Source: Vibrio methylphosphonaticus
Lineage (GTDB): Bacteria > Pseudomonadota > Gammaproteobacteria > Enterobacterales > Vibrionaceae
NCBI RefSeq assembly: GCF_023634655.1
Contig: NZ_JAMKMS010000024.1
Span: 1-57,189 of the forward strand
DNA: 57,189 nucleotides
Reading direction: 5' to 3'
Made by a program: the position numbers and the translations under genes. Positions 51,486 through 57,189 of this stretch are shown one piece after another (within the stretch, counting starts at the first letter, position 1; every line of letters starts with the position of its first letter). Below the pieces are notes generated by a model. It saw nothing but the letters and a program-made list of their open reading frames with translations, made no database searches and had not been told where the DNA came from.

Positions 51486-51562
51486 ATTATAGCGCCGGGC
51501 TAAAAGGTGAGCAACGCAATGCCCTAGCCTCCGCATATCACCTTACCCTCTAAACCAGACAA
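51486..51562 (-). repeat. Half attC fused into the 3' end of a cassette gene
   Basis: On the plus strand TTATAGCGCCGGGCTAAAAGG followed by TGAGCAACGC and CCTAGCCTCCGCATA-CACCTTA closely follows the left half of the intact attC at 54600-54660. The matching right half is absent; instead the gene ending at 51524 reads through it. Confidence 0.6.
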
Positions 51563-51997
51563 CTTATATCTTGCCCAAGCATCCATATAGTAGTCAGTGT
51601 TACTGTCCCAGAACTCTGATGGCATTTTTCTTTGGTATTTTACATTCAAAAGACGATGCTCTTCCGGCGTGACAATACAGTACACACAGTACTTGTCGAT
51701 CACATCATAAACATCTGTGATTTGGGGATCGGTTAATGATAATAAGATGCGCACCACCTCAGCCATAGGCACAACATGCTCTTTCTCTACTTTGTCATTG
51801 TTTCGAGCTGAGGTTGTCCATTGGCAATGCTCTTTTATCTTCCTTGTATCCCACTTACCGGTTCCATTTACTGCACCTACACGATACGCATACAAATTAT
51901 CAACTAAATTGCGATAACAATGCGAATCATCAACTCCACCATCAACGAGAACTAAAATAGCTTTAGCAAGAGCTTCAGCTTTTACGGCATACGACAT
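51524..51997 (-). CDS. Hypothetical protein with HNH-like residues, end encoded by attC remnant
   Basis: 157 residues, not recognised. EKEHVVPM near residue 73 and KYCVYCIVTPEEHRLLN near 105 are reminiscent of HNH nucleases (EH-P, then CxxC and EHxLLN), but the Cys order is unusual. The last ~13 residues (GLEGKVICGG) come from sequence homologous to attC, so the native C-terminus was probably lost in a deletion. Starts at ATG 51997 with GGCGG upstream. A cassette gene without its own complete attC. Confidence 0.55.
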   Translation of the reverse strand: MSYAVKAEALAKAILVLVDGGVDDSHCYRNLVDNLYAYRVGAVNGTGKWDTRKIKEHCQWTTSARNNDKVEKEHVVPMAEVVRILLSLTDPQITDVYDVIDKYCVYCIVTPEEHRLLNVKYQRKMPSEFWDSNTDYYMDAWARYKLSGLEGKVICGG

Positions 51998-52071
51998 ATA
52001 TAGAACCGCCTCAAAAAAACCGAATCGTAAACTATATTTTTGTATGCAGAAACTCAGTTTCTCGCATAGTG

Positions 52072-52174
52072 GGATAACGCCTTACTAAGCAGCGCTGTCT
52101 ACTAATCTACCAAGCGCGCATCACTTCAAAAAAAAGCGCCGAGCATTGGGATTCCGCATTAATACTTGTTATAC
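52072..52174 (-). repeat. attC site of the DUF2000 cassette
   Basis: GGATAAC (52072-52078) and GTTATAC (52168-52174) bracket a 103-base site with CGCCTTACTAAGCAGCGC and a second, AT-rich arm. The DUF2000 stop codon follows the right core. Confidence 0.75.
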
Positions 52175-52180
52175 AGCGAC

Positions 52181-52612
52181 TTATTTATACAAACTAAACT
52201 TCTTAGTAAACTCCCTAAGTGTATCTGTGCCGCCAAAGATGCATACACCTAAATACTCTAAGTCCACTTCTCTCGTTTCCTTGGTTCTCTGTTGCTGCTC
52301 TACAGAGCCTCCCTCAATCATTGAACTTGTAAAATCAGTAAATTTGATATTTCGGCTTATCGCTTCTTCTCTGACTTTCCTAAGTTTATTGGAGTTGTCC
52401 GCTTTCAAAACAATGAAGGGGTAGTGAGATAAACTAGGGTGTACATTGCCATCCATGTCTGCATAATCAACATATTGACTTTCACTGCTTTCAAGCTGGC
52501 TCGATAATCCAACACTCAAATGTCCCAATACGTTCAGTGTTCTTCCTAACTCCATCTTTTTACTTAGAATAGCAATGAATCGTTTCTGATTTTCATCTGG
52601 TAAAACTGACAT
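52181..52612 (-). CDS. DUF2000 family protein
   Basis: 143 residues. KRFIAILSKKMELGRTLNVLGHLSVGLSS, HPSLSHYPFIVLKADNSNKLRKVREEAI and DFTSSMIEGG match the DUF2000 family, whose members have a peptidyl-tRNA hydrolase 2-like fold, as I recall, and unknown function. AGGAAGTG precedes ATG. Cassette gene, possibly with RNA-related activity. Confidence 0.75.
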   Translation of the reverse strand: MSVLPDENQKRFIAILSKKMELGRTLNVLGHLSVGLSSQLESSESQYVDYADMDGNVHPSLSHYPFIVLKADNSNKLRKVREEAISRNIKFTDFTSSMIEGGSVEQQQRTKETREVDLEYLGVCIFGGTDTLREFTKKFSLYK

Positions 52613-52647
52613 AACACTTCCTTGTTAGTTAATATTTGGCACTCGTT

Positions 52648-52811
52648 GTATAGCGACCAATTAAGATGTGCAACATGCTATCACGCCCAAACTAAACCAT
52701 TGCACCGTAAACACAAACCTCGAACCTCGAACCTCGAACCTCGAACCTCGAACCTCGAACCAAAGTTAAATCGCCACGCGTTGGGAGTCACTATTAAATT
52801 GTTTGTTAGTT
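52648..52811 (-). repeat. Long attC site containing a 7-base tandem array
   Basis: Cores GTATAGC (52648-52654) and GTTAGTT (52805-52811), about 164 bases. The central variable region carries six copies of CCTCGAA (52718-52759). The GNAT stop codon is inside the right core. Confidence 0.75.
52718..52759. repeat. 7-base tandem repeat, six copies (CCTCGAA)
   Basis: Six exact copies of CCTCGAA at 52718-52759 in the loop region of an attC. Expansion explains why this site is longer than the ~100-130 bases of its neighbours. Confidence 0.85.
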
Positions 52812-53336
52812 GCGTTCTAACCACTCCGAGCGCAACACCCCATATTTGACTGAATCATAATACTCGCCATTGTAATAGCGAACTTTACGAAGTATAGCTT
52901 CTTGCTGAAAACCTAATTTCAATGCTAATGACATCATTCGAGGATTACCCGACCAAGTGGTTAAACCAACCCTTTCAAGTTCCTTATTTTCGAATAAGTA
53001 CGACACCCACAAAGGAATAGCTAATGCACCAATGCCTCTACCCCAATATTCTTTATCGTAAATTACAATTCCCGCTTCAAGCCAACGCGTTTCTTCACAT
53101 TCCCAGTAACAATTAACTGCTCCCACTGGAATATCGTCGACTGTGATTAACTGCAAGTCTAATCCTGTTAGTAGGCGCTGAAATGAAGAGTTTTCAAACT
53201 GCTCTAATGACGGGTGAGTGTATGAAAAGTAAGGACCATTAAACTTCGTCCATTCGTCATTTGAAATGACTAGAGAATGGATAAATTCCAGTTCACTCTC
53301 TTTTGCTGGTCTAATCTTTACTTGCTTTTTTGTCAC
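52806..53336 (-). CDS. GNAT-family N-acetyltransferase
   Basis: 176-residue acetyltransferase (RimJ/RimL-like). VKIRPAKESELEFIHSLV start, acetyl-CoA motif YWGRGIGALAIPLWVSYL near residue 100, GNPRMMSLALKLGFQQEAILRK and YDSVKYGVLRSEW at the end. I favour a GTG start at 53336 with GGGAAG seven bases before it, which drops 11 residues from the longer frame beginning at 53369. Its stop codon overlaps the attC core. Substrate unknown. Confidence 0.82.
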   Translation of the reverse strand: MTKKQVKIRPAKESELEFIHSLVISNDEWTKFNGPYFSYTHPSLEQFENSSFQRLLTGLDLQLITVDDIPVGAVNCYWECEETRWLEAGIVIYDKEYWGRGIGALAIPLWVSYLFENKELERVGLTTWSGNPRMMSLALKLGFQQEAILRKVRYYNGEYYDSVKYGVLRSEWLERN

Positions 53337-53381
53337 GATACTTCCCGATTCTTTGTAGCAAACCAACACCTTATGAAGTGA

Positions 53382-53492
53382 CAGCTAACCGCCGCCGCGC
53401 TCAATCAATCAATCAATCAAAGCTACCGTAATCACAAGCCCAGCTAAACCAAAATCGCTGACTGTTAGCTGTCTGCTTGAACAATTTGTAAG
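53382..53492 (-). repeat. attC site of the DUF3291 cassette, with (TCAA)5
   Basis: Core GCTAACC near 53384 and TTTGTAAG near 53490; arms CCGCCGCCGCGC and GTCTGCTTGAACAATTTG. A 20-base TCAA x5 array (53401-53420) sits in the left part. Confidence 0.65.
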
Positions 53493-53499
53493 AAGCATT

Positions 53500-53955
53500 T
53501 TACTCCCATGATTTTACGTCAGCAGGTGTGTAGTTACTTTTAAAAGTAAACGCATAAGGACTATCACCATGCTTCCGAAGGTGATTTAACCGTTCAAGGG
53601 CATCTTCTGTGCTAGGAATATGGTCATCGTTGACCCACCAAAGGACATAGTTGTCTTCATCAAGACGATGGAACCATTCACTTTTTCGTCGCATATAATC
53701 TCTATGATGGGTTCGAAACATAAAGTTTTTCAACGCATCGACTGATTCCCAAACGGACATGTTTGCAATCATATTCGGATCATCGAACAATTGGATATTG
53801 GTAGCATCACCACCTTCATCTTTTAAGCGCCAAACAAAACCTTCACTTTCCTCGGCAATACCATTCACCAACTCTAAGTTATCAACGAATTCTTTAATTT
53901 CCGGCGCATCCAATGCATATCTGGCCAACGCTATATTCAACTGTGCTAACTTCAT
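53500..53955 (-). CDS. DUF3291 family protein
   Basis: 151 residues. KLAQLNIALARYALDAPEIKEFVDNL, then NMSVWESVDALKNFMFRTHHRDYMRRKSEWF and VLWWVNDDHIPSTEDALERL, the ABM-like ferredoxin fold of DUF3291. ATG at 53955 has GGAAGGGAAG immediately before it; the longer frame from 53985 is not supported. Function unknown. Cassette gene. Confidence 0.85.
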   Translation of the reverse strand: MKLAQLNIALARYALDAPEIKEFVDNLELVNGIAEESEGFVWRLKDEGGDATNIQLFDDPNMIANMSVWESVDALKNFMFRTHHRDYMRRKSEWFHRLDEDNYVLWWVNDDHIPSTEDALERLNHLRKHGDSPYAFTFKSNYTPADVKSWE

Positions 53956-53987
53956 TGCTTCCCTTCCATCGATAAACTGCTGCATGC

Positions 53988-54114
53988 GTATAACGCCAAA
54001 TTAAGGGGTGAACAACGCCACCACCCAACCTAAAGCATTGTACCGTGGCACTAAATTGGAAGTAGAACCAAAAGTGCCAAGCGTTGCGAATCTGCTTAAA
54101 TTTATTGTTAGCAG
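53988..54114 (-). repeat. attC site of the second GNAT cassette
   Basis: GTATAAC (53988-53994) and GTTAGCA (54108-54114) are the cores of a 127-base site. Arms CGCCAAATTAAGGGGTGAACAACGCC and CCAAGCGTTGCGAATCTGCTTAAATTT are well matched to Vibrio VCR-type sites. Confidence 0.82.
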
Positions 54115-54119
54115 ACAGC

Positions 54120-54575
54120 TTACAACGCGAGTTTAAACCCTTCATGTGTTGCTTTGAACCCAAGTTTTTCATAGAACCTGATTGCATCAGGACGCTGTTT
54201 GTCACTTGTTAACTGAACGATTGTACAGCCTTTGTTTTTTGCCTGTTCAATAGCATATTCGAACATTTGCTCACCGAAACCTTGTCCACGATAGTCACTA
54301 TGGATTCGTACACCTTCGATAAGACAACGCCAACTACCAATATGTGTCAGGTAGGGAATAATAGTAATTTGAAGCATCCCTACTAGAGAGTTTTCCAGTT
54401 CAACAACAAGTAATTCGTTATTTGGATCTCGTGCAATGGCTTCGAACGCTTCAATATACGCACTATTCAGCGGAACAGACGCGTCTTCTCTTTTGCTACC
54501 AAGCGGGTCATTTGAAAGCAAAGCAACAAGACTCTCCAAATCTTTAAAACCAGCTAAACGATACTTTAATTCCAT
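54120..54575 (-). CDS. GNAT-family N-acetyltransferase
   Basis: 151 residues. YRLAGFKDLESLVALLSND start, acetyl-CoA motif IHSDYRGQGFGEQMFEYAI near residue 95, and PDAIRFYEKLGFKATHEGF at the end. A classical small GNAT (amino-group acetylation from acetyl-CoA). AAGGAATT precedes ATG. Cassette gene. Confidence 0.88.
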   Translation of the reverse strand: MELKYRLAGFKDLESLVALLSNDPLGSKREDASVPLNSAYIEAFEAIARDPNNELLVVELENSLVGMLQITIIPYLTHIGSWRCLIEGVRIHSDYRGQGFGEQMFEYAIEQAKNKGCTIVQLTSDKQRPDAIRFYEKLGFKATHEGFKLAL

Positions 54576-54599
54576 CTATAATTCCTTATTACTTCTGAC

Positions 54600-54725
54600 T
54601 GCTAACGCCTTGATAAGGTGTGAGCAAAGCAAGACCTTAGCCTCCGCATAATACCTTAAACACATAAACCAACGCATAGTAAAAATGCCACGCGTTGCGA
54701 ATCACTCTTAAGCAACTTGTTATAC
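54600..54725 (-). repeat. attC site of the toxin-antitoxin cassette
   Basis: GCTAACG at 54601 and GTTATAC (54719-54725) bracket a 126-base site: CTTGATAAGGTGTGAGCAAAGC on the left, CCACGCGTTGCGAATCACTCTTAAGC on the right. The cassette is read toward this site on the minus strand, while its genes run the other way. Confidence 0.82.
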
Positions 54726-54745
54726 CGCTTGGTTGAGGCTAAAAT
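54717..54745 (+). promoter_or_regulatory. Toxin-antitoxin promoter overlapping the attC core
   Basis: TTGTTA (54717-54722) and TAAAAT (54740-54745) with a 17-base spacer form a sigma-70-like promoter on the plus strand, 35 bases before the antitoxin ATG. The -35 hexamer is built from the attC right core, so the promoter travels with the cassette. Confidence 0.5.
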
Positions 54746-54779
54746 GACCAAAATAAAGACCACTTAAGAGACCTATTAC

Positions 54780-55028
54780 ATGACCACTAGAATTTTAGCC
54801 GATGTTGCTGCAAGCATTACTGAGTTGAAAGCTAACCCTATGAAAGTTGCAACTAGTGCTTACGGTGAACCTGTTGCTGTACTGAACCGAAATGAGCCAG
54901 CATTTTATTGCGTACCAGCCGAAGCGTACGAAATGATGATCGACAGACTCGAAGATCTTGAACTACTAACTATTGCGAAAGAGCGTGAGTCTGAAGAGAG
55001 CATTTCGGTAAATATTGATGACCTATAA
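54780..55028 (+). CDS. Phd/YefM-type antitoxin
   Basis: 82-residue antitoxin: N-terminal Phd/YefM fold TRILADVAASITELKANPMKVATSAYGEPVAVLNRNEP, with the acidic C-terminus RESEESISVNIDDL for toxin binding. It neutralises and with the toxin represses its own promoter. It overlaps the toxin start by 11 bases. Reversed relative to the other cassettes, so it depends on its own promoter, as TA cassettes in superintegrons do. Confidence 0.88.
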   Translation: MTTRILADVAASITELKANPMKVATSAYGEPVAVLNRNEPAFYCVPAEAYEMMIDRLEDLELLTIAKERESEESISVNIDDL

Positions 55029-55308
55029 ACTCGACTTTAAAAGGAGCGCACTCAAAGAGTGGAAAAAGCTTGGCTCAACGCTTCAACAACAATTTAAGAA
55101 AAAGCTAATCGAGCGCTTAGATAACCCGCATGTTGCGGCTTCAAGACTCTCTGGAGCTGACAACATGTATAAGATTAAGCTGCGCCAGTCGGGCTACCGT
55201 CTCGTCTACAAAGTTGAAGACGATGTCATCATTGTAACCGTCTTAGCAGTCGGAAAACGCGAACGTAGCGATGTTTACCGTAAAGCTATAAAAAGGTTAG
55301 ATAATTGA
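55018..55308 (+). CDS. RelE/ParE-family toxin
   Basis: 96-residue toxin: YKLDFKRSALKEWKKLGSTLQQQFKKKL, RLSGADNMYKIKLRQSGYRLVYKVEDDVIIVTVLAVGKRERSDVY. The basic and aromatic residues (KRSALKEWKKL, RSGYRLVYK, KRERSDVY) match RelE-type ribosome-dependent mRNA interferases. ATG at 55018 is inside the antitoxin frame. Toxin-antitoxin cassettes stabilise such arrays. Confidence 0.88.
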   Translation: MTYKLDFKRSALKEWKKLGSTLQQQFKKKLIERLDNPHVAASRLSGADNMYKIKLRQSGYRLVYKVEDDVIIVTVLAVGKRERSDVYRKAIKRLDN

Positions 55309-55313
55309 TTGCG

Positions 55314-55410
55314 GTATAACGCCGTTTTAAGGCGCGAGTAGCATGGCATATACTTTGGCGAAGCCAAAAATACCATGCGTTACGAGTCGCTCTTGAACAC
55401 TTTGTTATGT
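55314..55410 (-). repeat. attC site of the frameshifted GNAT cassette
   Basis: GTATAAC near 55314 and GTTATGT (55404-55410) bracket a 97-base site: CGCCGTTTTAAGGCGCGAGTAGCATGGCATA and its partner TACCATGCGTTACGAGTCGCTC. A clean pairing of TATGCCATGC with GCATGGTA-type arms. The gene's stop codon lies in the right core. Confidence 0.85.
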
Positions 55411-55874
55411 GTTTTTTCGCAAAACTTTTTGATATTCAAAAACTTTGAAGTCATTATCTGGATTTGGCTGAACTTCTCCAACTTTACGATAGCCAAGCTT
55501 TTCATAAAAATGATGATTTCGGTACGCTTTATACGGAGTGACTAAATTCCAAACAGGAACATGAGAATATTCATTTTCAATCAACTCCATTGTCGTAGAG
55601 CCTATTCTTTTATTTTGAAAGTCGTCAGATATAAAAAATATTTTACCTCAACTTCGTTGTTTTCCGATGGGATAACACAAATACCTCCGGCCAACTCATC
55701 ATTATATTGAATTTTATAATAATGACCTTTTTCAATTTCTGTTTGATGCCACAAAAGAGACTCTATTCCAGGCGGGTAAGAACCATACTGCTTATAGTCC
55801 TTCGCAAATGCGGATATACTAATAGCTTTCAACATTTCAGCATCGACAACTTTCGCTAACTCTAACCTGATCAT
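55405..55874 (-). pseudogene. GNAT acetyltransferase, frameshifted
   Basis: Reads as one GNAT split by a single-base change. The first part (IRLELAKVVDAEMLKAISISAF to EVEVKYF) ends in an early stop at 55602; adding one T to the run of six (A6 at 55633-55638 on the plus strand) restores VKYFFISDDFQNKRIGSTTMELIE and continues into VPVWNLVTPYKAYRNHHFYEKLGYRKV, the usual GNAT end. The acetyl-CoA loop (NKRIGS) spans the break. The restored product is about 156 residues. It could be a real inactivation, a slippage-prone on/off switch or a sequencing error. Confidence 0.75.
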
Positions 55875-55917
55875 TCTTTGATGCTTCCTATAAATTAATC
55901 GCTTAACTAAATCTAAC

Positions 55918-56043
55918 ACATAACGCTTTGCTAACAAGCGACAACGCGTTGACACTTAACTTGAATATTGTGCCATAAACACGGAGCTGAAATTGCGACA
56001 GAAGTCGCCAAGCGTTAGGAGCCTTTGTTGAGCAATTTGGTAG
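55918..56043 (-). repeat. attC site of the small membrane protein cassette
   Basis: CATAACGC (55919-55926) on the left; right arm GCCAAGCGTTAGGAGCCTTTGTTGAGC with core near 56036-56043. About 126 bases; the right core (TTGGTAGG) is weaker. Confidence 0.7.
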
Positions 56044-56047
56044 GTTT

Positions 56048-56404
56048 TTACTCGCCGCCTAGGTTTTTCCAGTCAGTAAGTTTCAGCCGTTTATGCTGGA
56101 CATAGAAATACAAAGCGATTGTAGCACCGAAAAGAGTTCCCGCAATTGATGACCAAAGAACGGCTTCGGTAATAGACTTGCCCTCAGCCCCCCAAGAAAA
56201 TAGCCACATCAATATCCCGTATATTGGAGTGAAGGAAATAAAGGATAGGGAAACATTTACCACAAAAGAACGATAGTAAGGCGGTGGTTGTTTGCAACCA
56301 ATCATCTTCAACAATTTGTCGTTTGGTGGATTATAGTTAGATTTCCACACTCCCTTATTGTTTAGCTCTGCAAGAGCAGCTTTCAGTTTTCTTTCGTAAT
56401 CCAT
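56048..56404 (-). CDS. Small two-helix membrane protein
   Basis: 118 residues. An N-terminal soluble helix (ERKLKAALAELNNKGVWKSNYNPPNDKLLKMIGCKQPPPYY) is followed by helices at about 50-70 and 82-100 (FVVNVSLSFISFTPIYGILMWLF, AVLWSSIAGTLFGATIALYFYV). No family recognised, but the MLKMIGCKQPPPYYRSF motif type is seen in cassette-borne membrane proteins. Cassette gene. Confidence 0.6.
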   Translation of the reverse strand: MDYERKLKAALAELNNKGVWKSNYNPPNDKLLKMIGCKQPPPYYRSFVVNVSLSFISFTPIYGILMWLFSWGAEGKSITEAVLWSSIAGTLFGATIALYFYVQHKRLKLTDWKNLGGE

Positions 56405-56444
56405 TATGAATTTCTATTTCCCAAAAGTTAATTGGCTTAATTAA

Positions 56445-56542
56445 ACATAACGCCGCATTAAGGTGTGAGCGGCGCTTGCCTATACTTTGAGCGAAGCGAA
56501 AACAGCAAGCGTTGCGAATCACTCTTGAATGCTTTGTTATGT
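56445..56542 (-). repeat. attC site of the HAD cassette
   Basis: CATAACGC (56446-56453) and GTTATGT (56536-56542) bracket a 98-base site with well-matched arms (CGCCGCATTAAGGTGTGAG, TTGCCTATACTTTGAGCG and CAAGCGTTGCGAATCACTC). It is the clearest VCR-type site of the array. Confidence 0.88.
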
Positions 56543-56555
56543 GAATTTTTTGCCA

Positions 56556-57173
56556 TCAGCACTCAACTCCCAAAGACTTTAAAGCTTGCTCGCATTGAGA
56601 GGCACTTTCGAACTGAATAGCTTTTATACCAACTGATTCTGCGCCTTCCACATTATATGGCATATCATCAATGAAGACGGTTTCTGAAGCATTTAAACCG
56701 TACTGGGAAAGAAGCGATTCGTAAATTTCAGGTTGTGGCTTCAATAGACCAACCTCAGCTGAAACTATTGCGCCTTCAAATAGGTCCCAAAATGTATAAA
56801 ACGCTTTTATGTGAGACACAATTTCATGGACGTTATCAGTTAATGCAAAGACGTGATACCCAGCAGATTTACAGCGTCTAATGAGTTCGACAGAGCCATG
56901 AATCAAAATCTGAGTTTGCTTTACGTAGTAAAACAGGCGCTCACATTCTAATTCAGTTAAACCTAGCTCCTTGCGATACTGAGATTTAGCGCCGTTTTCA
57001 GATAGCAGCCCTTTATTCAAGTTTAACCAAATATCAGACTGAAATATCGATTTCGCTTTCTCTTCTAGGGATGGGCTATCGCCAAAAGTAAGCCGAGTTA
57101 TCTCTAAAGGAGCCCAACGCACAACAACATTACCGATGTCGAAAACTACATTTTTGATGTTTTCAGAACTCAT
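56556..57173 (-). CDS. HAD-superfamily hydrolase, subfamily IA
   Basis: 205 residues. Motif I VVFDIGNVVVRW (Asp nucleophile, D8-type), motif II LTDN near residue 110, motif III lysine KPQPEIYESLL and motif IV FIDDMPYNVEGAESVG. Typical phosphatase of the YihX/alpha-D-glucose-1-phosphate or dehalogenase-like group. AAAGGAG precedes ATG. First complete gene inside the right edge; its attC is at 56445-56542. Substrate unknown. Confidence 0.85.
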   Translation of the reverse strand: MSSENIKNVVFDIGNVVVRWAPLEITRLTFGDSPSLEEKAKSIFQSDIWLNLNKGLLSENGAKSQYRKELGLTELECERLFYYVKQTQILIHGSVELIRRCKSAGYHVFALTDNVHEIVSHIKAFYTFWDLFEGAIVSAEVGLLKPQPEIYESLLSQYGLNASETVFIDDMPYNVEGAESVGIKAIQFESASQCEQALKSLGVEC

Positions 57174-57189
57174 TATTTACTCCTTTCAC

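Larger units (their letters stand above)
47590..57189 (-). mobile_element. Distal part of a Vibrio-type chromosomal integron cassette array
   Basis: About 9.6 kb of small genes, nearly all minus-strand, each followed by an imperfect dyad of the Vibrio attC type (cores like GTTATG / CATAAC, 90-165 bases, with CGCC-TTAAGG-TGAG and CCAAGCGTTGCGAATC blocks). Twelve sites or site remnants are listed separately. One cassette (toxin-antitoxin) is reversed. No integrase is in the window, so it should lie to the right. Content (GNATs, LysE, catB, TA, HAD) is typical of Vibrio superintegrons. Confidence 0.88.

Noticed and set aside
1..57189. tRNA, rRNA or CRISPR elements
   Set aside because: No cloverleaf, rRNA-like stretch or regularly spaced identical repeat array with unique spacers was seen; all repeats found are head-to-tail without spacers.

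Overview
The window reads as a Vibrionaceae (most likely Vibrio) chromosome segment of moderate G+C. The strongest taxonomic hint is the right-hand end, about 9.6 kb of small, mostly minus-strand cassettes separated by long imperfect dyads of the Vibrio attC (VCR-like) type. Other Vibrio-like content is the DUF2999, VF530 and PBPRA1643-type SEC-C proteins, a betIBA operon and a Zur-type zinc operon. No integrase, rRNA, tRNA or CRISPR array is visible. Because cassette genes point left, the integrase and attI should lie to the right of the window, which makes the catB/LysE end (about 47 kb) the old, distal end of the array.

Left part (1-27.6 kb): a guanine/hypoxanthine-type permease with a PurR-like operator; a five-gene zinc-starvation operon (COG0523 GTPase, DUF1826, Zur, gamma carbonic anhydrase, second COG0523 GTPase) behind a perfect Zur-box palindrome; a TldD/TldE-type protease pair; a DUF805 protein; a Tat-exported PhoX-like phosphatase; a heterodimeric ABC exporter; a LysR regulator divergent from a second adenylosuccinate synthetase; a DEAD-box helicase; a GST-like protein; a homodimeric ABC exporter; a long U32 peptidase; an M50 protease; and DCC and DUF2999 proteins.

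Middle part (27.7-46.8 kb): betI-betB-betA for choline to glycine betaine with a perfect BetI operator but no adjacent proXWV transporter; an RluA-family pseudouridine synthase; an SDR; a VF530 protein; gloA-nemA for electrophile detoxification; arsR-acr3 for arsenite efflux; a Methanosarcina-type SerC; a DUF819 membrane protein; and several small stress or housekeeping genes. The most interesting of these is a 62-residue protein at 42293-42481 whose promoter carries two tandem LexA boxes, a candidate undescribed SOS small protein.

Right part (about 47-57.2 kb) is the cassette array: a chromosomal catB acetyltransferase, LysE exporter, DJ-1/PfpI protein, zinc-ribbon proteins, an OGFr-domain protein, two paralogous zinc-ribbon membrane proteins, a possible HNH-like protein whose 3' end runs into a half attC, DUF2000, GNAT and DUF3291 proteins, an inverted Phd/RelE toxin-antitoxin cassette, a frameshifted GNAT and a HAD hydrolase. 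Short tandem repeats with 7-23 bp units recur in spacers across the whole window. All functional calls are from reading the sequence and from family knowledge; no database search was run.
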